Source: Candidatus Levyibacteriota bacterium (GTDB lineage Bacteria; Patescibacteria; Microgenomatia; Levybacterales; UBA12049). Taken from it: a stretch of DNA of 64,000 nucleotides. This document shows positions 17,845 through 26,245 of this stretch, one piece after another. Location: contig DAHWUP010000001.1 of NCBI GenBank assembly GCA_027334565.1, positions 1-64,000 of the forward strand. The letters are read 5' to 3'. The translations under genes were made by a program, and so were the position numbers. The stretch's first letter is position 1. Every line of letters starts with the position of its first letter. The notes beneath the pieces are model-generated. The model had not been told where the DNA came from and searched no databases. It worked only from the letters and a program-made list of their open reading frames with translations.

Positions 17845-18935
17845 GCCAAAATCAAATTATCGACCCCTTTATGAAAGTTGTCTATAGTGAATTTTTTAGC
17901 TGATATCAAAGTCTTCCCGGATAAGGATTCCAATAATTTTTCGTTTTTTATTAACTTTAACGTTTCAGCCTTAAGTTCGTCGGTCGAATTCCATAAAAAT
18001 CCGTTTACGCCGTCTTCAACTATTTCCCTTTGTCCTCCGGCATTGATAACCACCGGAACCGCTCCCGCATACATCGCCTCAACGGTTGAGATCCCAAAAT
18101 GTTCGGCATATTCGGGATGTTTTTGTAAATCTTCACCAAATCCCGAAGCATGCCAATAGATTTTCGCTCTGGAATAGATGTCCCAAAGCTCATCGTTGGT
18201 CTTGTTCACCAAAAATTCCACGGGATATCCTTCGGCCCGCTTTTTTAAGCTTAACAGTAAATCTTGCTCTTTTAGGTTTACACTGACTGCCAGCACTAGC
18301 CTCCATTCCCTTAACCCTTTGTTGACCATTTGAATAAAAGTATCAAGCAATATTCCCTGCTTTTTATAATCGCCCACCGCTCTGTTTCTACCGTCGGTAT
18401 TTGTGGTAACGTCTCTTACCCTAAGCCTTCCGACATTTAAGATGATATTTTCCTTATCGACCCTTTTTGATTTATCGTTAACCGGAGGATACAAAACATA
18501 ACTGTTTATACCAAACTCCTTATCGACAAAAGATTTTGTATACTTTGAGTTACAAAAGAATGTATTGATTTTTAGCTTCTTCAGGAAATTACTTACCGTC
18601 GGTTTAAGGTTTGGGAACGGCTGCTGAAAGTGAACCAGGGTTTTTTTAGAAAGCAAAAAGGGCAGGCTTCCGTCGCTTAGAATTATTATCAGGTCGTATT
18701 TGCGTGATCGATTTAACCTTTTGGTAAATGGCGTTTCGGCGGTAAAAATGTTTCCGACCAGCTTAACCTTATCAAGTTTTAAAGGGAAACGTTCTTCAAG
18801 CATTTTAAGGTCCTTTTCGTTTCCCCAAAACACATCAACCGAGTGTTTTTGCGACAGATATTCGGCGATGGTCATCATGTACTTTTCTCCGCCGCCTAAA
18901 TCGTCAAGATACGGGTCGAATATTCCAATCTTCAT
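17841..18935 (-). CDS. GT4 family glycosyltransferase (ALG11-like mannosyltransferase fold)
   Basis: A 364-residue GT-B enzyme, the only retaining GT4 member in the locus. The N-terminal domain starts KIGIFDPYLDDLGGGEKYMM, with the glycine loop near residues 13-16. The C-terminal donor-binding domain has HASGFGEDLQ and FGISTVEAMYAGAVPVV, which supplies the conserved E-x7-type glutamate pair region, and GGQREIVEDGVNGFLW. The layout resembles GDP-mannose-dependent alpha-1,2-mannosyltransferases of the ALG11 kind. It probably extends a lipid-linked oligosaccharide on the cytoplasmic side. It is coupled to the YfhO-type gene by a 4-base overlap and sits 12 bases after the upstream GT-C stop. Confidence 0.86.
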   Translation of the reverse strand: MKIGIFDPYLDDLGGGEKYMMTIAEYLSQKHSVDVFWGNEKDLKMLEERFPLKLDKVKLVGNIFTAETPFTKRLNRSRKYDLIIILSDGSLPFLLSKKTLVHFQQPFPNLKPTVSNFLKKLKINTFFCNSKYTKSFVDKEFGINSYVLYPPVNDKSKRVDKENIILNVGRLRVRDVTTNTDGRNRAVGDYKKQGILLDTFIQMVNKGLREWRLVLAVSVNLKEQDLLLSLKKRAEGYPVEFLVNKTNDELWDIYSRAKIYWHASGFGEDLQKHPEYAEHFGISTVEAMYAGAVPVVINAGGQREIVEDGVNGFLWNSTDELKAETLKLIKNEKLLESLSGKTLISAKKFTIDNFHKGVDNLILA

Positions 18936-18947
18936 ATCTTATGCCTA

Positions 18948-21026
18948 TTATAAAGACAAATGCACATTATTGCCATTCTTTACTGGTTTATCCAACACTA
19001 TCCTTAGAGTTCGTCCTTTTTGGTCGGTAATTACAATAGTTCCGCCGCTTTGACCCGATAGAACATCGTCATACTCTTTCTCCAAACCGCTTATACCATG
19101 GTAATTGGCCGGAGAATAAAGTCTTGTACAGCATTCATAATAGCCGGTATTTTTTACCGATTGGAAAGAAACCGTCCCGTAATACAGACGCGTCTGATGG
19201 CTTGAAACCAAAAGACCTTTGAAAGCTTCAAGTTTATCAAGCTCCTGCGCGGACAAAGGGTAATTGGTGGTAAAAAGGTTAATATAGGTATTCGGGATGA
19301 CATTCTCCGAATATGTATCGCGAAGACGAACCCCGTCAACTCCGGAAAGCTGTTTTAAATAGCTTAACATGTTCTGTTCGTCTAACGGATCCATCTTTGC
19401 GGGATTTATCGAAATCAGATAACCGTTTCCGTCCTGCGCCAAAGCTTGATTGCCGTTAAACAAGCCGCCTCTTTTCCCAAATTCTACCATCGTCTTAACG
19501 CTGTCACCGGGTCCGAAGCCATTGAGTAAAATCCCCCAATTCCATTCTATTTTCCATTGCGAATCATTCCGGATAAGCGTTAAAAACTTCTCCTGCGAAA
19601 ATTTTCCCAGATTCCAGGTATCATAGGTCACCAAAATTTTTGCACTGCCGATTTTGGAAAAAAGCGGAACATTTTCGTTTAGTTCTTTTACCTCGATATT
19701 CTCGATTTGTGCTCCAAGCATCGCTCTTTTGGAAAGTTCAAAAAAACCTTCCCTGGTAAAACCCGAAGGCTTATTGGCGATATCCTCCTGATATATATCC
19801 TGAAAGTACTGATTGGAAAGATTGTAATAAAAATCGTTCAATGTTTGCCGGGGATTGGGGATAAGATAAACCCAGCAATTTAATAATCCTATTATCGGAA
19901 TTAGTATTAAAAGTATTGCTTGCAATTTTCCTTTGATTAAATTCTTTATGAAATACGCGGATAACAGATAGGTAAAAGGGAGAACCAATAAAAGGTATCT
20001 TGGATATGAGGGGATTAAAGAAAAAACGATCACGGAAATCATTGTCAATATACCGATATATTTAATAAATTTATCCTTGGTACCTTTTAATAACCATTTG
20101 ACCGTCAAAAAAAGCGAAATGATGAACGATAAAGGCCAAAACAGCGTCCATTCGTATACCCTGTCAATACCCGCACCCGCGATAGACGGAAAATTGCCCA
20201 AAAAAAGACTATCCAAAAATGCTCCGTAATGGGTGGTAAGCTGCGACTTTAAGTAAAAACTAACGATGTATTTATTAAGTCTTAAGAAATCGATCAACGA
20301 ATGTCCCAACGCAAAATATCTTAAATATGGCAGGATGATACCCGTACCGAAAGCGCATAAAAACCAAAAATATTCTTTGACCAATTTATTTTTTATAAAC
20401 CAGTATGTTTCAAAAATAAAAATGATCGGCAAAAGGATCGGAAATTTACTTTGAGTAAAAAATCCCAAGGCCAGACCCGAAACCATTGACCATAAAGTTC
20501 TCCGACTGTTGTTGGTTATAAGGTAAAATGCCGAAAGATTCAGAAGCAGAAAAAAAAGCTGGGTGATATCCAACCACGATTTGAAAAATTGAGAAAAAAA
20601 CATCGGATCTTCGAATAACACCAGCGAGGTGAACAAAGCAAAAAATTTGTCCTTTAAGAAATTTTTTGCGAGAAAAAAATAAACAATGATGCAGGCAAAC
20701 CCTACAACAAGCGAGTAAAAAATAGGATTATCAAACAGTACTATCGAAAGACCGATCAGATATTTGGCTAAGGGCGGGGCTTCGGGATTAACAAGCGACG
20801 GATCTTTGCCATTGATAAGTCCCAAGCCCACATAAGCGTACAAACCGTCATCGCCGATGATTCTTTGGGACATCGGCATTTCCCATTGCGAATGCTCAAA
20901 TCTGTCCTTCCAGTAACCGATGTCATAACTATTGAATACCGCACCCCGGTTAAAGTAAAACATTAAAAAAGTTTGGAAGATAAGCAGCGCGGCAAAGAAA
21001 AAATAAAGGACCTTGTTGTGCCTCAC
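18948..21026 (-). CDS. GT-C type membrane glycosyltransferase with large C-terminal domain
   Basis: A 692-residue protein with an N-terminal polytopic half and a soluble half of about 290 residues after roughly residue 400. Loop 1 carries IGDDGLYAYVG (acidic pair at 59-60) and PEAPPLAKYLIGL (81-93). A paralog is cut at the left edge of the window. The start is GTG 21026: an ATG two bases upstream is out of frame and stops at once. A -10 hexamer TAGAAT lies exactly 6 bases before the GTG, so the mRNA is probably leaderless and this gene heads the left half of the glycosylation locus. The function of the soluble domain is not recognised. Confidence 0.8.
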   Translation of the reverse strand: MRHNKVLYFFFAALLIFQTFLMFYFNRGAVFNSYDIGYWKDRFEHSQWEMPMSQRIIGDDGLYAYVGLGLINGKDPSLVNPEAPPLAKYLIGLSIVLFDNPIFYSLVVGFACIIVYFFLAKNFLKDKFFALFTSLVLFEDPMFFSQFFKSWLDITQLFFLLLNLSAFYLITNNSRRTLWSMVSGLALGFFTQSKFPILLPIIFIFETYWFIKNKLVKEYFWFLCAFGTGIILPYLRYFALGHSLIDFLRLNKYIVSFYLKSQLTTHYGAFLDSLFLGNFPSIAGAGIDRVYEWTLFWPLSFIISLFLTVKWLLKGTKDKFIKYIGILTMISVIVFSLIPSYPRYLLLVLPFTYLLSAYFIKNLIKGKLQAILLILIPIIGLLNCWVYLIPNPRQTLNDFYYNLSNQYFQDIYQEDIANKPSGFTREGFFELSKRAMLGAQIENIEVKELNENVPLFSKIGSAKILVTYDTWNLGKFSQEKFLTLIRNDSQWKIEWNWGILLNGFGPGDSVKTMVEFGKRGGLFNGNQALAQDGNGYLISINPAKMDPLDEQNMLSYLKQLSGVDGVRLRDTYSENVIPNTYINLFTTNYPLSAQELDKLEAFKGLLVSSHQTRLYYGTVSFQSVKNTGYYECCTRLYSPANYHGISGLEKEYDDVLSGQSGGTIVITDQKGRTLRIVLDKPVKNGNNVHLSL

Positions 21027-21032
21027 ATCCCT

Positions 21033-21084
21033 ATTCTAACAAGTTTTAAATAAGCTTGCATTGTTAAATAATTTTGAATATAAT
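21033..21084. promoter_or_regulatory. symmetric divergent promoters sharing one -35 element
   Basis: The hexamer TTGCAT at 21056-21061 is 17 bases from TATAAT (21079-21084) on the plus strand. Read on the minus strand as ATGCAA it is also exactly 17 bases from TAGAAT (21038-21033). The plus -10 lies 7 bases before ATG 21092 and the minus -10 lies 6 bases before GTG 21026, so both transcripts would be nearly or fully leaderless. The shared -35 implies that RNA polymerase can occupy only one direction at a time. This is read directly from the bases; transcription starts are inferred. Confidence 0.6.
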
Positions 21085-21091
21085 CGAAATG

Positions 21092-21340
21092 ATGATCGGA
21101 AACGTCGATATCCAAACATTCGCATTGATTATAATACTCGTCGCCTGGACATTCGCGTGGAAAGGCGTTGCTTTATGGAGAGCGGCGAAACTCGGTCAAA
21201 AAAACTGGTTCATCGCTTTGATTATTTTAAGCATCCTCAACCTGTTGGGTCTGGTAGAAATCATTTATCTTTTCTTCTTTGCCAAGAAGAAATTAACCAT
21301 CAAAGAAGTTAAATCCTGGTTTGTTAAACAAACCTCTTGA
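21092..21340 (+). CDS. DUF5652-like small membrane protein
   Basis: An 82-residue protein with two membrane helices. FALIIILVAWTFAWKG is followed by WRAAKLGQKNWF and a second helix IALIILSILNLLGLVEIIYLF. The WxxWKGxALWRAAK-type core fits the DUF5652 family, which I know mainly from Patescibacteria; its function is unknown. ATG 21092 is chosen because TATAAT ends 7 bases upstream; ATG 21089 and TTG 21074 are also in frame. It is the only plus-strand gene in the first 41 kb and splits the glycosylation locus. Its last 17 bases overlap the end of the convergent YfhO-type gene. Confidence 0.75.
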   Translation: MIGNVDIQTFALIIILVAWTFAWKGVALWRAAKLGQKNWFIALIILSILNLLGLVEIIYLFFFAKKKLTIKEVKSWFVKQTS

Positions 21341-23657
21341 AGTTTAGCCAAATCAGAATTATAAAACCCAGAACCGCGGCCCAAAACCCCAGCAAAAAGC
21401 TTGAAGGAAAATATACAAACTCTACAAGATGCTTACCTTTAGGGACGCTCACGGCGCGGAAGGAAAAATCGGCACGATAAATATCCGTTTTTTTACCGTC
21501 GATATACACATTCCACCCCGGATAAAAATTATCCGAAAGAAAAAGAAGCGACCGTCCGTTCGAGTTGGTACGAACGGATACTTTATCCGGTGTATAGCCG
21601 ACAATATTAGCGCTGCCGGTTGAGGTTATTTTTTGATTTAGTTTTTGTTCCAAAACCACTTCCCTGCCCGGGTTAAAATTTTTATCAAACATCGTCGACA
21701 AAATCTTTTGCGGGCCGGTCTGTGTGATATACCTATCCACCAAAAAGACGCGAGGCAAAGCAGCGTTGTTTTGAAGGATCTGGTATACCCCGTCGTCATA
21801 TAAAATCGAGAAATCACCGGGCCGATAGGCCCAAAAAGGGAATGTCCAGGAAGCATGATCGTCCGCCAGTTTATGAATTACATATTTTACGCCCAAAAGG
21901 TCCATTCCAAGCTTAGTAAACTTGCCGTTTTTGGGGAAAGATACCACCGACCGTGCGGACTCCGTCAAAATGCCGTTTTGAAGCGATGCGATAAACTCCC
22001 CGTATCTTTGGTTATAAACAGCATCGTAACCCTCAAGCGAAGGCAAGCGATAATACGTCGTCGCTTCCTGGCCAAGATTACTGACAAAACGTACATTTGG
22101 CGTAAGTTTAGAAGTTACCGATACAACCGGCACCAACGGATAGGCAAATTTTACCGGATCTTTCGGCATCCATTTGACCGAAAACCGGTACATGTCGAAA
22201 GCGACAATAAGCATTAGCACAAAGGACAGATATTTTATCCATGATAGTTTTTTAAAGCGGAGCAGTACCCCATATACAACAAGATAAGTAAGCAAAACGA
22301 CAAACAATCCTGTCGGCAGGATCAGATTTTGTCTTGCGACAACAATCTCTTTTAAAGGCATGAAAAGTTTGAAAATTACCGTTAACCAAAGCATTAAGAA
22401 AAACGCCGCGAACGTTAAGATCCAGCCAAATATCAATTTAAGCTTCTTTTCCTTTAAATCCTTTGATAATTTATCAAGCCCAAAGCCCGAAAGAACCGCG
22501 AAAGAAAAACTGAATAAAACAATTATCCTGCTCGCGGCGCTGGTTGAAAGAACGGGAATTTTTGATAAAACTATCAGATTTATAAACGGTGTTTGAAATG
22601 CCAAAAGTATCGTGATAAGCGAAGCTACCAGAAAAAATAAAACATATTTGCTTTTTTTGACCAGAGTTAAGGCATAAAACCCGAGCATTAAAGGTATCAA
22701 CCCGAGATACGCGTTCCATTCGGCATAATGCCCGAACCAGTCGTTGCGGGTTACCGGATTGCCGAAAAAATCGGGTGCCAAAAAAGTCGCGAGGTATCCC
22801 CAAGGGATGATTTCCGTTTTCATAAAAATCGTACTGCGCAAAGACTGCATATAGCTTTCAACCGAAGGAAGGACCTGCGGCATGGTTAAAAGTAATCCGG
22901 CTGCAAAATACGAAAGTATGAAAATCAGTTCTTTGAAATTTTTTGAAATCAGCGATTTAAAAATAAGATAGAAAAAGACATAAAGCGCAAAATATAAACT
23001 TATCTGGAAATGTCCGCTAAAAAAAGACAGGGGAAAAGTCAAAGATAATAATACAAGAAAAATCTTACGTCTGGTTTCGTAAAATTTTTCAACCGCCAAA
23101 AGGGCAAGAGGTAAAAACAATATCGCAAACCCGAGCGTTGCGTAACCCATCCAGGTAGTGATAAATCCGCAGAACATGAATGCAAGCGAACCGACCAGGC
23201 CTGATATTTTTGATACCTTAAGCGTTCTAACATAAAAATACATGAATATACCCGCAAGAAGAGGCTGTAACAAAACCAACAGATTCCAGGCTAAGATAAA
23301 GGGCAGAATAAAGAACAGTAGATTAAAGGGACTGAGAACTGCCGACTGGTAATTGGCAAGCTGGGCCGTACCCGAAAAACTGTAAGGGTTCCATAAAGGC
23401 AGCTGTAAAGATTTGTAGGTATCAACGGTCAATTCTTTCCAAGGATAGATCTGGCTTAAGATATCGGGCATCGCCGCGTTTTTGACCGGCCCCGCAAAAC
23501 CTGGATATGCATTCCAGGGAGAGAAAAAATTAACCAGATAATTGGTCGGAAGAACAGTTACATGCTCAAATAGATACGGGAAAGCAAAAATAAACCAGAA
23601 AATCAGAATAAAGATAACCGGCCAAAAATTTAAAATTATTTTATTGATTCTTCCCAT
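21324..23657 (-). CDS. YfhO-family membrane protein, putative glycosyltransferase
   Basis: A 777-residue polytopic protein, paralog of 15559 and 35050. The signature appears as MPDILSQIYPWKEL followed by LPLWNPYSFSGTAQLANYQS. A second conserved stretch GYLATFLAPDFFGNPVTRND precedes the later helices. The extracytoplasmic C-terminal region ends with FYPGWNVYIDGKKT and VPKGKHLVEFVY and then a final helix. The likely role is transfer of a lipid-linked sugar at the outer membrane face, as in characterised YfhO proteins; the acceptor is unknown. Its start overlaps the upstream GT2 gene by 17 bases. It ends inside the convergent DUF5652 gene and closes the right half of the locus. Confidence 0.83.
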   Translation of the reverse strand: MGRINKIILNFWPVIFILIFWFIFAFPYLFEHVTVLPTNYLVNFFSPWNAYPGFAGPVKNAAMPDILSQIYPWKELTVDTYKSLQLPLWNPYSFSGTAQLANYQSAVLSPFNLLFFILPFILAWNLLVLLQPLLAGIFMYFYVRTLKVSKISGLVGSLAFMFCGFITTWMGYATLGFAILFLPLALLAVEKFYETRRKIFLVLLSLTFPLSFFSGHFQISLYFALYVFFYLIFKSLISKNFKELIFILSYFAAGLLLTMPQVLPSVESYMQSLRSTIFMKTEIIPWGYLATFLAPDFFGNPVTRNDWFGHYAEWNAYLGLIPLMLGFYALTLVKKSKYVLFFLVASLITILLAFQTPFINLIVLSKIPVLSTSAASRIIVLFSFSFAVLSGFGLDKLSKDLKEKKLKLIFGWILTFAAFFLMLWLTVIFKLFMPLKEIVVARQNLILPTGLFVVLLTYLVVYGVLLRFKKLSWIKYLSFVLMLIVAFDMYRFSVKWMPKDPVKFAYPLVPVVSVTSKLTPNVRFVSNLGQEATTYYRLPSLEGYDAVYNQRYGEFIASLQNGILTESARSVVSFPKNGKFTKLGMDLLGVKYVIHKLADDHASWTFPFWAYRPGDFSILYDDGVYQILQNNAALPRVFLVDRYITQTGPQKILSTMFDKNFNPGREVVLEQKLNQKITSTGSANIVGYTPDKVSVRTNSNGRSLLFLSDNFYPGWNVYIDGKKTDIYRADFSFRAVSVPKGKHLVEFVYFPSSFLLGFWAAVLGFIILIWLNFKRFV

Positions 23658-24408
23658 GTTTTACTTTAAAACTTTTTTGCAGCTCCCAAAGCTTGGCATA
23701 TGTTATAAACATGCTGAATGCTTGATAAACACTTTCAACCAGTCCCGCCGTACCGGCCCTAAATCCCCGTTGTTTAACATAGGAGTTTAAAAATGCCGTA
23801 ACCATTACCCGTGGAAACCTCCACCAGGTCATCCGAGGGTGATTGGCGTTGAAGCGTAAAACCGCTTCCTTGTCCGACCAGTCGATGGTCTTATTTAGCA
23901 TACTCTCAAGATCCCTGTGGGTAAAATGAAGTAAAAATCCGTTTAGCTCGCCTGTTTTCCCGTTTATATCGGGACTTTCATGAAGCTTTCCCTTCCAGCC
24001 CTGCAATTTTTCCCTTACGAACAGCCGTTCAAGTTTTTCGATATAAGGCCATTCGTGGTTTTTGAAGTAGAAGTTTTTTCTTTTAAGTTTATAAGCGGCA
24101 TAACTTATTTCACCGGCCAAAACTTTAATGATGTTTTTCTTTAATGTCTCGTCGACCCTTTCATCGGTATCAACATATAGAATATAATCCGAAGTCGCTT
24201 TTGATAGTCCCAGATTGCGTATTTGTGAAAAGTCGGCGGAATCTATTTCAAAAACTTTGGCGTTAAACGAAAAAGCGATGTCCCTTGTCCTGTCTTTGGA
24301 ATTATTATCGATCACGATGATCTCATCACAAAAAGAGATACTTCTTAAAGCATCCGGAATCATTCTCTCGTCGTTTTTGGCTATGATCACTCCGCTTACG
24401 GTTTTCAT
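23641..24408 (-). CDS. GT2 glycosyltransferase, WaaE/KdtX-like
   Basis: A 255-residue GT-A enzyme. SGVIIAKNDERMIPDALRSI and EIIVIDNNSKDRT form the nucleotide site; YVDTDERV gives the DxD (Asp80, Asp82). ERLFVREKLQGWKGKLHES follows the pattern R-x-F-R-x-x-x-x-x-W-x-x-x-x-H-E of WaaE-like enzymes. The C-terminal part has a short hydrophobic segment. It probably acts on a lipid-linked glycan in the cytoplasm. It is 1 base away from the upstream GT2 gene and overlaps the YfhO-type gene, so all three are one transcript. Specificity cannot be told. Confidence 0.86.
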   Translation of the reverse strand: MKTVSGVIIAKNDERMIPDALRSISFCDEIIVIDNNSKDRTRDIAFSFNAKVFEIDSADFSQIRNLGLSKATSDYILYVDTDERVDETLKKNIIKVLAGEISYAAYKLKRKNFYFKNHEWPYIEKLERLFVREKLQGWKGKLHESPDINGKTGELNGFLLHFTHRDLESMLNKTIDWSDKEAVLRFNANHPRMTWWRFPRVMVTAFLNSYVKQRGFRAGTAGLVESVYQAFSMFITYAKLWELQKSFKVKHGKNQ

Positions 24409-25332
24409 TTAAAAACTCCCTTTACCAAACTTGCGTAAATAAAAGTCCAATGCGCCTTTTCTTTGCGCTTTACGACCATTCAAAATAAAACGTATGCTCT
24501 CCCTAATAAGCGCTAATTTTGTTCTAAGCGGGGCATACATAAAACCGAACAACAGCCTGTTCCTGGTGATGTAATAATCCTGAAGTGTCGAGCCGGAGCC
24601 TCCGGCCGATCCGGCGTTAAGATGCCACATCAGCGCCTTTGGCTCAAAATAGATCTCCAAACCTTTACGCTTTGCCCGCTGCGAAAGATCGTTATCCTCG
24701 TAATACAAAAAATATCTGTCGTCAAATAACCCAACTTTAGTAAACACCTCTTTCTTAATAAGCATGCAGCACCCGCTGGCAAAAGAAGTTCTTACCTCTT
24801 TGCCAAATTGCCCCTTATCCACCTCGTCCACTCCCCTGTGATATGCGATCATGTTTCTCCAGTCAACCTGCCCGCCGGCGAACCAGATGACTTTTCCAAG
24901 CTCATGTTCTTTGTATCTATCCTTATGAAATTCGTACCCTTTGGCAAAATAGATCTTCGGGGAAACGATTCCGCAATCATCATGCTTTTGGAAGGTCTGT
25001 AAAAGCCGGGCGATCAGATTTTCGTCCAAAGTTACATCATTGTTCAAAACCAGGACATAATCCGCGTCATTTTTAAGAGCTGTCTTAATGCCTAAATTCT
25101 GCCCTCCGGAAAATCCCAGGTTCTCTTCACTGCGTACAATCTGCAATTTGAAATTTCGGTATTGTCTGTCTGTTTCGAATTTTTCTTTTGAAGCATTATC
25201 AACTACCACCACGTGTAACTCAAAATCCTTGACGACTAGTTTATCCAGCGAATCAAGACAGGATAACGTGTCGTTTTTACCGTTGAAATCGATCATCGAT
25301 ACAAATACTTTTAGCATAAGATCATAATCCAC
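24409..25332 (-). CDS. GT2 glycosyltransferase, rhamnosyltransferase-like
   Basis: A 307-residue GT2 enzyme. VSMIDFNGKNDTLSCLDSL, VVVVDNASKEKF and LVLNNDVTLDE (Asn97-Asp99) form the donor site. ASGCCMLIKKEVFTKVGLFD and YFLYYEDNDLSQRAKRKGL are the acceptor-side motifs of WbbL-like enzymes. LNAGSAGGSGSTLQDYYITR near the C-terminus matches the same group. ATG 25332 gives an 11-base overlap with the upstream gene; ATG 25317 (MLKVFVSM) is an equally good start. It resembles 14620. Donor and acceptor are unknown. Confidence 0.86.
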   Translation of the reverse strand: MDYDLMLKVFVSMIDFNGKNDTLSCLDSLDKLVVKDFELHVVVVDNASKEKFETDRQYRNFKLQIVRSEENLGFSGGQNLGIKTALKNDADYVLVLNNDVTLDENLIARLLQTFQKHDDCGIVSPKIYFAKGYEFHKDRYKEHELGKVIWFAGGQVDWRNMIAYHRGVDEVDKGQFGKEVRTSFASGCCMLIKKEVFTKVGLFDDRYFLYYEDNDLSQRAKRKGLEIYFEPKALMWHLNAGSAGGSGSTLQDYYITRNRLLFGFMYAPLRTKLALIRESIRFILNGRKAQRKGALDFYLRKFGKGSF

Positions 25333-26245
25333 GGAGTTTAACGGAAATTTTGCGCAGGTTTCGCCTTAGCGGATTTTTTATCGACTCCAGTTTTTCTTTA
25401 CCGAACCAAAACGCAACTTCCTTTCCGGCTTTTTGAAACTCTCCCTCGGTATCTTTTAAGAAATCCTCTTTATCGTATTCTTTAAAACCTTGTCTCTCCC
25501 AGATGAAAACGAATACCAGAAAATGGTAAAAACTTTGCATCATGGATAGTATGAGTCCGTGAAAACCGTCTTTGTAGCCTTTTCTGGCAAAAAACCAGCT
25601 TAAAAAATCGGCCAGGGGAAAACGGATGACGTCGAAATAAGAGAATTGGTAGCCGTCCGAAAGTAATCCTTCCGCTTCGTTGGGCGCATAGATCAGAATT
25701 TTTTTAATGTATTGTTCCACCGAATCGTAGTTATGATGGATCAGGTGCTCTTTAAGCTTTTCTGTTTCTCCCAAGATAACAAGATCCTGATGAACTTTTT
25801 TACTCTCATACTTTCCTTTACCCTTTCGGAAAAGTCTCAGCTGATAATCCGGATACCAGCCGGTGTTGTGTTCTATCCATTTACCGAAAATATAATTTTT
25901 TCTCGGGAGCCAAAAGCCGTTGATAGCCGATAGCGCCGAAGGTTTGGCCGAAAGCACTTTTTTTATTTCTCCCGCGAGCTCTTTGGAAACTTCCTCATCA
26001 GCATCAACGCTTAAGATCCAATCACCGGTTGCCTTTTCGAAACCGAAATTTTTTTGCCTGTCAATTTCTTTGGGATTGTTTTTCTGCGTATAAATATTAT
26101 CCGTATACTTTGATGCGATGGAGACGGTTTTATCGGTCGAAGAATTGTCGACCACTACAACTTCGTCCGCAAAAGCAAGTGACTTAAGGCATCTTTCGAT
26201 GTTTCTCTCTTCGTTGAAAGCGGAAATTACGGCAGAAATTTTCAT
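25322..26245 (-). CDS. GT2 glycosyltransferase, WaaE/KdtX-like
   Basis: A 307-residue GT-A enzyme. ISAVISAFNEERNIERCLKS, EVVVVDNSSTDKT and SVDADEEV (Asp81, Asp83) are the core motifs. NTGWYPDYQLRLFRKGKGKY and KVHQDL match the protein at 3260, so the two are paralogs; this copy carries about 45 extra C-terminal residues, rich in charged positions. GLILSMMQSFYHFLVFVFIW is a probable membrane-associated helix. The start overlaps the flippase stop by 4 bases. It likely adds a sugar to a lipid-linked intermediate before export by that flippase. Confidence 0.87.
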   Translation of the reverse strand: MKISAVISAFNEERNIERCLKSLAFADEVVVVDNSSTDKTVSIASKYTDNIYTQKNNPKEIDRQKNFGFEKATGDWILSVDADEEVSKELAGEIKKVLSAKPSALSAINGFWLPRKNYIFGKWIEHNTGWYPDYQLRLFRKGKGKYESKKVHQDLVILGETEKLKEHLIHHNYDSVEQYIKKILIYAPNEAEGLLSDGYQFSYFDVIRFPLADFLSWFFARKGYKDGFHGLILSMMQSFYHFLVFVFIWERQGFKEYDKEDFLKDTEGEFQKAGKEVAFWFGKEKLESIKNPLRRNLRKISVKLRGL

